Assembly: GCF_016901225.1 (NCBI RefSeq)
Contig: NZ_JAFEUL010000003.1
Location: 124,001 to 188,000 of the forward strand
DNA from: Actibacterium sp. 188UL27-1
GTDB lineage: Bacteria > Pseudomonadota > Alphaproteobacteria > Rhodobacterales > Rhodobacteraceae
Direction: 5' to 3'
DNA length: 64,000 nucleotides
Part shown: positions 1 to 6,686 of the stretch, piece after piece
Position numbering within the stretch: the stretch's first letter is position 1
Layout of the letters: each line of letters opens with the position of its first letter
Translations under genes and position numbers: made by a program
The notes under the pieces: generated by a model
What the model was told of the DNA's origin: nothing
Database searches by the model: none
The model's input: only the letters and a program-made list of their open reading frames with translations

Positions 1-477
1 TACGGGGCAAAGATTGCGCGCCAGGTCGTTTTGGTCGGCTTTATCGTCGGCGTGTTCTGCAGCCTCGTCGGCACCCAGATCACGGGGGAATTCGGGCCGC
101 TTGTCGCGCTCCGGGTCGCCTTGGGCTCCGGCCTCGCCTTCCTGACAGCGCAATTGCTGGACGTGTCGATCTTCAACGCCTTTCGCAAGGGGGCATGGTG
201 GCGGGCGCCGCTGGCCTCTACCCTTGTCGGCTCCACCGTCGATACAGCGATCTTTTTCACCATCGCGTTTTCCGCCACATTCAACGGCCTGGAACCTGGC
301 AATCTGCCAACCTGGGCGCAGGAGGTCTTGCCCATCCTTGGCGTTGGTCCGGCTGCCCCGCTCTGGGTGTCACTGGCCATCGCGGATCTCGGCGTAAAGA
401 TCTCGCTGGCACTTTTGGCCCTGATCCCGTTCCGGCTGATTGTGGTCCAAATGGCCGCACCTGCGGAAACCCGTTGA
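1..477 (+). CDS. yhhQ: Queuosine precursor transporter, VUT family (5' end outside window)
   Basis: The reading frame is open from base 1, so about 158 C-terminal residues are visible and the start lies upstream. The protein is a run of hydrophobic helices separated by short polar loops, including LDVSIFNAFRKG, ASTLVGSTVDTAIFF and a late helix ending in IPFRLIVV. This matches the VUT/YhhQ family of inner-membrane carriers that take up queuosine precursors (preQ0/preQ1) for tRNA modification. The LDVSIF and STVDTAIFF segments are the parts I use for recognition. The stop at 475-477 is followed by a short leader and the 18-codon ORF at 537. Family call is fairly firm; substrate is inferred from the family. 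Confidence 0.8.
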   Translation, partial: YGAKIARQVVLVGFIVGVFCSLVGTQITGEFGPLVALRVALGSGLAFLTAQLLDVSIFNAFRKGAWWRAPLASTLVGSTVDTAIFFTIAFSATFNGLEPGNLPTWAQEVLPILGVGPAAPLWVSLAIADLGVKISLALLALIPFRLIVVQMAAPAETR

Positions 478-521
478 CAGATCGTGGATCTGTGCCACCT
501 TACAGTCGAATGAAACAACTG

Positions 522-535
522 AAAGGAGGTGATCC
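522..535 (+). promoter_or_regulatory. Extended Shine-Dalgarno, 14 nt complementary to the 16S rRNA 3' end
   Basis: AAAGGAGGTGATCC is the exact complement of the conserved 16S rRNA 3' tail (GGATCACCTCCTTT). The GGAGG core sits 7 nt before a GTG at 537. Ordinary Shine-Dalgarno sites in this window match 4-6 nt. Confidence 0.75.
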
Positions 536-536
536 A

Positions 537-593
537 GTGTCGAGAGTGAACCTGGAGAGAGGTGTCGGGACAGCAGGAGTGGCAGGCCTCTAA
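537..593 (+). CDS. Putative 18-aa peptide behind an extended Shine-Dalgarno
   Basis: GTG start at 537, TAA at 591-593, giving VSRVNLERGVGTAGVAGL. The start is chosen because the perfect anti-16S sequence at 522-535 ends just before it; an in-frame ATG at 510 has no ribosome site and would put the anti-16S stretch inside the coding region. A strong terminator follows at 662-692, so this is probably a short independent transcript of roughly 170-200 nt or the tail of the transporter mRNA. I do not recognise the peptide. It may be a leader peptide, or the RNA itself may matter rather than the peptide. Confidence 0.45.
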   Translation: MSRVNLERGVGTAGVAGL

Positions 594-913
594 GGCAGCC
601 CTTACGCGGCATCGCCGCCTGTTGACCGCGCGGTCTGACCGACCCGCCTCCAAAGATCTCGAAGGGCCGTTCCAACCGGGGCGGCCCTTTTCGTTGCTTT
701 CGCAAGACGCTTCAGCCGTCAGGCTGCAAAGACCTGCCATTGTCATGCCCCGCATCGGCGATATTTCCTTCCCATCCGCATCTCAACGAAACCACGCTCC
801 GGTCTCCGCCAAAGACCCGCAACGCCTCGCAGGTCGATCTCGGCTGAGATCCTAGGGTGGCGTTCGGATCACCCCCGGGTAGATCGGGGTATTCACGTCG
901 CTATGGATAGTGA
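594..913. other. Intergenic region
   Basis: Apart from the terminator at 662-692 I see no supported gene here. Short open frames exist in several phases but have no ribosome site or recognisable residues. Confidence 0.6.
662..692 (+). terminator. Rho-independent terminator
   Basis: Perfect 8-bp stem AAGGGCCG / CGGCCCTT with a 12-nt loop, followed by TTTTCGTT. It closes the transcript carrying the 18-aa ORF. Confidence 0.8.
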
Positions 914-1385
914 CGGATACATTCCGGGTCTCTGAAGGATTATAAAGGTGCAACCAATGAGACCGAGGGCACGCCGGGCGGCGATCTGATGACAGGCTCG
1001 GTCGGGTTTGACCGTTTCCGCTATGATTTCACGCCTAGCGAAAGCGATGCCGACGATCCCGACGCGATCCGCTTTTTTCAGGAGGGCACGGACAAGATCG
1101 CGCTGAACGCAGGCCCGCCCGATCCTGTCTTCCGCAGCATTGATTTGATTGGCGACATGACCTTTGACGATTGCATCGCGCGGGTCGAGATTGCGGGGCT
1201 TGAGGTGGTGGCAATCCGATCTGGCAACATCGTGGCCCGACTCGACGACAACATCCCGGAAATCGATGAAAACTTCGATGGCGAGGCCGATCTCACAATT
1301 GCCTTCACCCAGGATATCACCCTCACCTCCAAAGATTTCCTGCTCTTCCGACGGATCGTCGGTTGTTCAAAAGCAATCGATCTAA
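914..1385 (+). pseudogene. RTX-like calcium-binding protein remnant (copy 1)
   Basis: The frame is open from 914 but has no start before ATG 989. Just upstream of 989 it encodes NETEGTPGGDLMTGS, which resembles the first unit of an RTX nonapeptide repeat. Residues that follow (FRYDFTPSESDADDPDAI, IPEIDENFDGEADLTI, LTSKDFLLF) align with the copy at 3219-3708, sharing FTPxES, a D-rich DGDADL element and a closing L-T-x-D-F. The 5' end is missing, and the frame does not stop where the paralogue stops; a 1-nt shift near 1350 would end it at 1383-1385, just before the terminator. It resembles the C-terminal domain of type I secreted RTX proteins, much reduced. Most likely dead. Confidence 0.6.
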
Positions 1386-1392
1386 GGAACTC

Positions 1393-1415
1393 GGCTGCCC
1401 TCCCGTGGGGCAGCC
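1393..1415. terminator. Bidirectional terminator between convergent genes
   Basis: Perfect 8-bp stem GGCTGCCC / GGGCAGCC with a 7-nt loop. It separates the RTX remnant (plus) from the 49-aa gene (minus), whose stop codon abuts it at 1416-1418. Confidence 0.65.
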
Positions 1416-1565
1416 TTAAAACCACATCAGATTATACAGCCGGACCTGGTCGCGGTGGGCTGCGATCCGCCCCGCCTCCCCCCGTTGCCGCCGGACGTGC
1501 TGTTCGGGATCCTGCCAACGGCCAAGTCTGCGGACCATCAGCGTTGCGGTGTCGTAATATGCCAT
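1416..1565 (-). CDS. 49-aa protein divergent from the WYL regulator
   Basis: An uninterrupted 49-codon frame starts with ATG at 1565 and ends with TAA at 1416-1418. On the minus strand AAGGAG lies 7 nt before the ATG, a good ribosome site. The product begins MAYYDTATLMVRRLGRW and is rich in arginine (11 R) with a C-terminal LYNLMWF. I do not recognise the family. The gene is transcribed away from the WYL regulator at 1663, and a palindrome at 1602-1619 lies between the two starts, so joint control is likely. A terminator follows directly. Translation is inferred from the open frame, ribosome site and flanking signals only. Confidence 0.6.
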   Translation of the reverse strand: MAYYDTATLMVRRLGRWQDPEQHVRRQRGEAGRIAAHRDQVRLYNLMWF

Positions 1566-1601
1566 GGGCGATCTCCTTTTTGGCAGATCACCACACCCCT
1601 C

Positions 1602-1640
1602 CTGACAGGCTGTTGTCAGCAGGGCATGCTAAGGTGTCAG
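1602..1640. promoter_or_regulatory. Candidate operator of the WYL regulator
   Basis: CTGACA-ggctgt-TGTCAG forms a perfect 6-bp inverted repeat at 1602-1619. A further TGTCAG half-site lies at 1635-1640, 21 nt (two helical turns) downstream. It sits between the divergent starts at 1565 and 1663. The same arms with a 5-nt spacer precede a GST gene at 44466-44482. Confidence 0.6.
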
Positions 1641-1662
1641 GAGCTTGCAGGAGGTCCCACCC

Positions 1663-2376
1663 ATGCGCCGATCCAACCGACTGTTCGAGATCATCCAGAT
1701 GCTGCGCGCCGCGTCGCAGCCCATGACAGCCGACACCCTGGCAGAGGCACTGGAGGTCTCGGTCCGCACCGTGTACCGCGACATCGCCGCGCTCCAGGCC
1801 ATGCGCACCCCGATCGAGGGAGAGGCGGGCCTGGGTTACGTCATGCGCAACGGCTATGACCTGCCCCCCCTCAACTTCGATGATGAAGAGATCGAGGCCC
1901 TCCATGTCGGCCTGCAGATGCTCGCCCGCACCGGCGACAGCGCCTTGCAGCGCGCCGCCACCCGGGTCTGCGAAAAGATCAAGGATCTGCACTGCGCCGC
2001 CGACTGGCTGCAGGTGTCCCCCTGGGGCGCGCCGTCGGACGATCCGGCCAAGGGATGCGTGTCCATGGCGCTGCTGCGCGACGCCATCCGGACCGAACGC
2101 AAGATCCACATCACCTACCGCGATGCCGAAGAGCATCAAACAGATCGCACGATCCGCCCGATTGCCCTGATCTATCACCTGGAATGCGTCATGCTGGCAG
2201 GATGGTGCGAGATGCGCGGCTCCTTCCGGCACTTCCGCACGGACCGGATCTATGCCTGTCAGGCGCTGGAGGACCACTTCATCGGTCAAAGCGCAGCCCT
2301 CCGCGCCCTCTGGATGGAACATAACCGCCAGGAGGAGCAACCCGCTCCCAAACCTGCCGTGGCGCATCAAGGCTGA
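1663..2376 (+). CDS. YafY-type transcriptional regulator (HTH_11 + WYL)
   Basis: 237-residue DNA-binding protein. Residues 1-60 form a winged helix-turn-helix of the HTH_11/DeoR type (RSNRLFEIIQML, then ADTLAEALEVSVRTVYRDI with the recognition helix). The rest is a WYL ligand-sensing module (about residues 135-215), here with ITYRDAEEHQTDRTIRPIAL and GWCEMRGSFRHFRTDRI; the name-giving W-Y-L is replaced by variants, as is common in this subgroup. ATG 1663 is chosen because AGGAGG lies 8 nt upstream; an earlier TTG at 1645 would overlap that site. The gene is divergent from the 49-aa gene and probably autoregulates through the palindrome at 1602-1619. The ligand is unknown. Confidence 0.88.
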   Translation: MRRSNRLFEIIQMLRAASQPMTADTLAEALEVSVRTVYRDIAALQAMRTPIEGEAGLGYVMRNGYDLPPLNFDDEEIEALHVGLQMLARTGDSALQRAATRVCEKIKDLHCAADWLQVSPWGAPSDDPAKGCVSMALLRDAIRTERKIHITYRDAEEHQTDRTIRPIALIYHLECVMLAGWCEMRGSFRHFRTDRIYACQALEDHFIGQSAALRALWMEHNRQEEQPAPKPAVAHQG

Positions 2377-2614
2377 CCGGACCAACCCACCAAGACCGGG
2401 TTCCATCGCCCTTTGATCTACGCTACGTCCTTCTCAACTGGGCACCGGTCCAGCACAGGAGAGTTCATGTTGACGATTGCAGGTCGCTGCTAGTTTCCAA
2501 CGATCCTGGGTGCGGCTGACCGCACCCCATCGCTCCGGAAACGCCTTAGCCAATGGACCAGCCGCGCGCCTGCCGGTTGGACATTCCGCTGACCTGCATA
2601 TCCGAGACATCACA

Positions 2615-2872
2615 GTGAACATATCGAAACGCGAACAGCGCGTGCTCCATGCACTCGCCCAAGGCGGCTCTATCCGCTATGACCGTGCGCCAAACGGCAA
2701 AATCACCACCATTCTATGCGTCACGCGCGACGGCCATGTCCTGACCGACTGCACGCTAGAGGTGTTTACCCGCCTCAAACGCCGCCGCTTCATCCGCTCC
2801 ACCGGGGGCCGCCCCTACCGCATCACCCGGCTGGGGCTGACATCCGTGCGCGCCCAACTGGACAACCGATAG
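2615..2872 (+). CDS. yjhX: YjhX family protein (UPF0386, putative toxin)
   Basis: 85-residue protein beginning at GTG 2615 ([10 protein letters not shown]). The body matches E. coli YjhX along its whole length: [12 protein letters not shown] near the N-terminus, [13 protein letters not shown] in the middle and RPYRIT...VRAQLDNR at the end, the last motif being nearly invariant. E. coli YjhX is reported as the toxin of a toxin-antitoxin pair with YjhQ, an acetyltransferase. No acetyltransferase or other partner lies next to it here. Upstream in-frame codons to 2477 are not part of the family. Function as a toxin is by family only; isolated copies like this one may be regulators. Confidence 0.85.
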   Translation: MNISKREQRVLHALAQGGSIRYDRAPNGKITTILCVTRDGHVLTDCTLEVFTRLKRRRFIRSTGGRPYRITRLGLTSVRAQLDNR

Positions 2873-3218
2873 GCATATCCCATGACCTACCTGACCCAAC
2901 CCTGCACTCGGGGGCCGACAGCGCCCCCGCTGCCAACCACAACACGCAGCGTTGTGATCAGGCGCCGTTGAACGCCGCGAAACCCCGCCGGTTCAGCGCT
3001 CTAATCCCGGCAGGAAAAGGGCCGCCGCGGCGCAGCAGCACCATCCCGCCGGGCGGCCCCGGGGACCACAGCAAGGCTCCGCTTCCCGGGGGCCGTGATC
3101 CATTCGCGGGTCGGACGGATCGACCCCGCTCGATACGGTCTGCGGTGACGCGGCCTGGCGCGGTCAATGTTGCGCTGGGAGGCGCGGCTCAGCATCTCAG
3201 AGGGGGCCATCCGGGTCC
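2873..3218. other. Intergenic region
   Basis: GC-rich stretch with no convincing gene, RNA or repeat. Short frames on both strands lack ribosome sites. Confidence 0.55.
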
Positions 3219-3708
3219 ATGGGAGCAAGCGGGGTGAACATGCAACCAACGCAACTGGCGCTGACGGGAACGCCCGATGACGATAGCCTGACCAGCGGGC
3301 CCGGGGATAACGCCATCGATGGATTGGCAGGCTGACGGCGATGATCTGACCATCTCCTCGGTTGGGGAAAACTCCCTGATCCCGGTCGGTCTGGGACAGA
3401 ATACGATCATTGGCTCTGACAGTGTGGCAGAGGATTTTCGCTTTGTTTTCACCCCGGTTGAAAGCGATCCCCAGGCGCCCGACGTCATCTTCAACCTCCA
3501 GCAGGGCCAGAACGAGATCAACTTTGCCGAAACGCCGGCGCTGAACTTTATCGGGGATGGTGCATTCAACGTTGATGATACCGTGCTGCAGGCGCGGTAC
3601 GAAAACGGAACCCTCGAATTTGATCGGGATGGTGATGGCGACGCCGATCTTGCCGTCGTGCTGGTATGGGTCGATGACCTGACCGCAGACGATTTCGGCT
3701 TCGCCTGA
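3219..3708 (+). pseudogene. RTX-like calcium-binding protein, frameshifted (copy 2)
   Basis: A frame starting at ATG 3219 (or GTG 3234/ATG 3240) encodes LALTGTPDDDSLTSGPGDN and AIDGLAG, typical RTX repeat residues, then meets TGA at 3333-3335. Skipping the single T at 3333 continues the same protein as DGDDLTISSVGENSLI, through FRFVFTPVESDPQAPDVIF and FDRDGDGDADLAVV to DDLTADDFGFA and the stop at 3706-3708. The whole would be about 160 residues: one RTX unit followed by a beta-rich C-terminal domain. This is a secreted type I substrate in form, inactivated by one base. Homologous to 914-1385. If the frameshift is a sequencing error the gene would be intact. Confidence 0.7.
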
Positions 3709-3713
3709 GCCCC

Positions 3714-3750
3714 GATGCCCCGGGGTCTGCCTCCCCGTCCCCGGGGCATC
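3714..3750 (+). terminator. Strong hairpin terminator
   Basis: Perfect 12-bp stem GATGCCCCGGGG / CCCCGGGGCATC, 13-nt loop, then TATTTG. Ends the copy-2 RTX transcript. Confidence 0.7.
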
Positions 3751-3860
3751 TATTTGCTGTGATCCGCGCACCACCGCGCCGCAATCCGATGGCACCTGTC
3801 TGCATCCCCGCGCATATCTTAATAAATCGTTAGCAGACCGCGCGGTCGGGCGGGCCGGGG

Positions 3861-3878
3861 CTGTCCCCGCGGGGACAG
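3861..3878. repeat. Palindrome CTGTCCCCGCGGGGACAG (intergenic copy)
   Basis: Perfect 18-bp palindrome followed by TATTTTTG, so here it can also act as a hairpin terminator. Its 16-bp core recurs at 5734-5749, 6966-6981 and 41506-41521. Confidence 0.8.
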
Positions 3879-3940
3879 TATTTTTGCGCAATGTGCATGC
3901 CGGCTCCCGTCCCGGATCGGCCTGTGCTAAAGCCCGGGTC

Positions 3941-4363
3941 ATGTTGGTGATCAACGATCATATCACGCTGCAGGATTGGGAACTGACAGAGTTGTTCACC
4001 CGCTCGTCCGGCCCCGGCGGGCAGAACGTCAACAAGGTCTCGACCGCGGTCGAACTGCGCTTTGCCGCCGCGGCCAGCCCCAACCTGCCCGGCCCCGTCA
4101 AGGCGCGGCTCAAACGGCTGGCCGGACGCCGCTGGACCGATGCCGGCGAACTGATCCTCCGCGTCGAAGACACCCGCAGCCAGGCCCGCAACCGGGAAAT
4201 CGCGCGGGAGCGGCTGGCCGACCTTGTCCGCCAATCCCTCCAGGCCCCGAAACGCCGGATCGCGACCCGCCCCACCCTTGGCAGCCAAAAGCGCCGCCTG
4301 GCCGCCAAGGCCCAGCGCGGCACGGTCAAAAACCTCCGTGGCAGAGTCAATCCAGACGAATGA
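3941..4363 (+). CDS. arfB: Peptidyl-tRNA hydrolase ArfB (ribosome rescue)
   Basis: 140-residue class I release-factor-like protein that hydrolyses peptidyl-tRNA on stalled ribosomes. The catalytic GGQ is at residues 26-28 within SSGPGGQNVNKVST. The C-terminal basic tail that enters the mRNA channel is present (RRIATRPTLGSQKRRLAAKAQRG...). Length equals E. coli ArfB, and the N-terminus MLVINDHITL aligns with it, which supports ATG 3941 over earlier in-frame codons. It overlaps the next gene by ATGA at 4360-4363, so arfB, the aminotransferase and the kinase form one operon. The promoter side carries the palindrome at 3861-3878. Confidence 0.93.
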   Translation: MLVINDHITLQDWELTELFTRSSGPGGQNVNKVSTAVELRFAAAASPNLPGPVKARLKRLAGRRWTDAGELILRVEDTRSQARNREIARERLADLVRQSLQAPKRRIATRPTLGSQKRRLAAKAQRGTVKNLRGRVNPDE

Positions 4364-5631
4364 CCGAAAACCTGCTCGCCCGCCGCGCCCGACTGATGGG
4401 CCCGAACGTGCCCACGTTCTATGATGACCCGGTCCATATCGTCCGGGGCGAGGGGGTCTGGCTCTGGGATGCCGATGGCACCCGCTACCTCGACTGCTAC
4501 AACAACGTCCCCCATGTCGGGCATTGTCATCCAAAGGTGGTGGAGGCGATCACCCGCCAGGCCGCCAGGCTCAACACCCATACCCGTTATCTGCACGACA
4601 CTGTGCTCGACTATCTCGACCGCCTGACCGCCAAGTTCGACCACGACCTGAGCCAGGCCATCATGGTCTGCACTGGATCGGAGGCCAACGATATCGCCAT
4701 CCGCATGGCCGAGGCGCTGACGGGCAAGACGGGTCTGATTGCCACCGACAACACCTATCACGGCAACACCAAAGCCACGAGCCAGCTGAGCACGCGCCGT
4801 CCACCCATCGGAGGATATCCACCCCATGTCAAACTGGTGCCTGCCCCCGACAGCACGCACCCGCTCGGCGGCAGTCCAGAGGCTCAACCGCAGGCGTTCG
4901 CTGAAAACGTCGCCCGCGCCATCGCAGAGCTTGAGGCGGCGGGCGTCGGCTTTGCAGGGTTCATGCTCTGCCCGATCTTTGCCAATGAAGGGCTGCCCCA
5001 TGTCGCCCCCGGTTTCCTGGATCCGACGGTCACAGTGGTTCGCCAAGCCGGTGGACTGATCCTGTGTGATGAGGTGCAGCCTGGCTTTGGTCGCATCGGC
5101 TCCCATTGGTGGGGCCATGATTGGCTGGGCTTCCGCCCCGATGTCGTGACCTTGGGCAAACCCATGGCCAACGGGCATCCGGTGGCCGCCGTCGTGACAC
5201 GGCCCGATATCATGGCCGCCTTCCGCGAGGGGTTTGGCTATTTCAACACATTCGGCGGCAACCCCGTCTCGGCTGCCGCAGCCCTCGCCGTGCTGGATGT
5301 GATCGAAGGCGACGGCCTTGTCCCGGCGGCCCGTGACACCGGCCGTTACACGTTGGATCTGTTGCGCAGGCTGGACCATCCGCTGATTGCAGATGTCCGT
5401 GGCACCGGCCTGTTCTTCGCGGTCGAACTGATCCACCCCGATGGCCGACCGGCGACCGAATGCGCCGCCCGGGTCGTTGAGGCCCTCCGCCAGAAAGGGG
5501 TGCTGATGAACCGGATCGGGCGGCAAATGCATATCCTCAAGATGCGCCCGCCAATGCCATTTGCCCGGATCCACGCCGACCAAGCCGTCGCGGCCATGGC
5601 GGAGGCCTTGGCCCAGACGCCCCATGACTGA
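4360..5631 (+). CDS. Class III aminotransferase (phospho-lyase-like)
   Basis: 423-residue PLP enzyme of fold type I. GSEAND (106-111) binds the cofactor phosphate, D237 in LCDEVQPGFGR contacts the pyridine nitrogen, and K267 in TLGKPMANGHP is the expected Schiff-base lysine. The pattern resembles the AGXT2L/ethanolamine-phosphate phospho-lyase branch rather than GABA aminotransferases, and the next gene is an APH-type small-molecule kinase. In animals the same pair phosphorylates hydroxylysine (or phosphoethanolamine is used) and then eliminates phosphate. A kinase plus phospho-lyase pathway for a hydroxylated amine is therefore inferred, not shown. Overlaps arfB by 4 nt and the kinase by 8 nt. 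Confidence 0.8.
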   Translation: MTENLLARRARLMGPNVPTFYDDPVHIVRGEGVWLWDADGTRYLDCYNNVPHVGHCHPKVVEAITRQAARLNTHTRYLHDTVLDYLDRLTAKFDHDLSQAIMVCTGSEANDIAIRMAEALTGKTGLIATDNTYHGNTKATSQLSTRRPPIGGYPPHVKLVPAPDSTHPLGGSPEAQPQAFAENVARAIAELEAAGVGFAGFMLCPIFANEGLPHVAPGFLDPTVTVVRQAGGLILCDEVQPGFGRIGSHWWGHDWLGFRPDVVTLGKPMANGHPVAAVVTRPDIMAAFREGFGYFNTFGGNPVSAAAALAVLDVIEGDGLVPAARDTGRYTLDLLRRLDHPLIADVRGTGLFFAVELIHPDGRPATECAARVVEALRQKGVLMNRIGRQMHILKMRPPMPFARIHADQAVAAMAEALAQTPHD

Positions 5632-6559
5632 TCCCCTGATCGCGCGGGCCATCCAAGCCGCGCGCGCCTGGGGCGGTGCGCTTGACCCACCCGTTTTGAT
5701 CAAGAACCGCGAAAATGCGGTTTTCAAGGTGCGTGTCCCCGCGGGGACAGCCGCCTTGCGCCTCCACCGCCCTGGCTATCAAACGACGTCCGCGATCGAG
5801 GCCGAACTGATCTGGACGGCAGCCTTGGCCAATCATGGTTTTCCGTGCCCCCGTCCCCTGCCCACAACGGACGGAGCCTGGACCAAATGCCTGCCCGATG
5901 GACAATGTGCCACGATGATCGCCTGGCTCGATGCCGTTCCCATTGGCGATGCCGGGAAGGTGCCGACCGCTGCCCTCAACGACCAAATCCAGCTTCATCA
6001 CGATCTGGGGCAGCTTCTGGCCCGGTTCCACCAAACTGTCGACGCCTGTGATCTGAGGCCTCTCGACCGACCGGGCTGGTTGTCCACTGACCTCGTTGGG
6101 CCCGATCCGCGCTGGGGTCGGTTCTGGGATAATCCCGCACTCACCCCTGATGAGGCTGCGTTGTTGCGTCAGGCCGCCGATCAGGCGGCAACGCAATTGG
6201 CCGACCGTCCCGAAAGTGAGATCGGCCTGATCCATGCGGATGCGTTGCAGGAGAATATCCTTCGGGATCGGCAGGGCCTATGGCTTATCGATTTTGACGA
6301 TGGCGGTTGGGGATACCGCCCCTATGACCTTGGCACCGCCCTGATCCAGCATATCGACACGCCCGCCTATCCCGACCTGACCGCGGCATTGGTCGATGGC
6401 TACGGGAGACCGGACTGGGCCGCGGATATCCCATTCTTTGTCATGCTGCGTGGGATGGCTTCGGCGGGTTGGATCATCTCCCGCGCGGCGCGCGGCGATC
6501 GGCGGCACCGGGTCTACGCAGACCGCGCCCTCATGCTCGTGCGTGCCTGGCGAATGTAG
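5624..6559 (+). CDS. APH-family small-molecule kinase
   Basis: 311-residue protein of the aminoglycoside phosphotransferase/choline kinase superfamily. ATP-site elements are an N-lobe with FKVRVPAG...ALRLHRP, the catalytic loop HADALQEN (204-211) and the metal-binding IDFDD (222-226) followed by GWGYRPYDLGT. It starts inside the aminotransferase gene (8-nt overlap), so the two are translationally coupled. Closest functional analogues are hydroxylysine kinase and homoserine kinase II-type proteins, which fits the neighbouring phospho-lyase-like enzyme. The codons for VPAGT at 5734-5749 contain the repeated palindrome. Substrate is unknown; aminoglycoside resistance is unlikely in this context. 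Confidence 0.78.
   Translation: MTDPLIARAIQAARAWGGALDPPVLIKNRENAVFKVRVPAGTAALRLHRPGYQTTSAIEAELIWTAALANHGFPCPRPLPTTDGAWTKCLPDGQCATMIAWLDAVPIGDAGKVPTAALNDQIQLHHDLGQLLARFHQTVDACDLRPLDRPGWLSTDLVGPDPRWGRFWDNPALTPDEAALLRQAADQAATQLADRPESEIGLIHADALQENILRDRQGLWLIDFDDGGWGYRPYDLGTALIQHIDTPAYPDLTAALVDGYGRPDWAADIPFFVMLRGMASAGWIISRAARGDRRHRVYADRALMLVRAWRM
5734..5749. repeat. Palindrome TGTCCCCGCGGGGACA (coding copy 1)
   Basis: Perfect 16-bp palindrome inside the kinase gene, read as V-P-A-G-T. Identical to the cores at 3862-3877, 6966-6981 and 41506-41521. Confidence 0.85.
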
Positions 6560-6573
6560 CACCTCCTCTACGT

Positions 6574-6671
6574 CATATGTGTCCAGAAATATCCCCGCCG
6601 GAGGCATTAAAATCATAAACGCGGCCGAAAAATTTATGCCTCCGGCGGGGATATTTTCAGACACATGATGG
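6574..6671. repeat. Rhodobacterales-type intergenic inverted repeat / bidirectional terminator
   Basis: A 21-bp perfect inverted repeat pairs 6587-6607 with 6636-6656 (core CCCCGCCGGAGGC), with imperfect extension outward into TGTGTC / GACACA. It lies between the convergent kinase and racemase genes. The right arm with its flank recurs at 14096-14132. Confidence 0.8.
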
Positions 6672-6686
6672 GGGCATTTTTAGGGG

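Noticed and set aside
3958-5727. Long open frame of 589 codons on the minus strand antisense to arfB and the aminotransferase
   Set aside because: Its residues show no family match and it mirrors the third-position GC bias of the real plus-strand genes, which have catalytic motifs and correct spacing.
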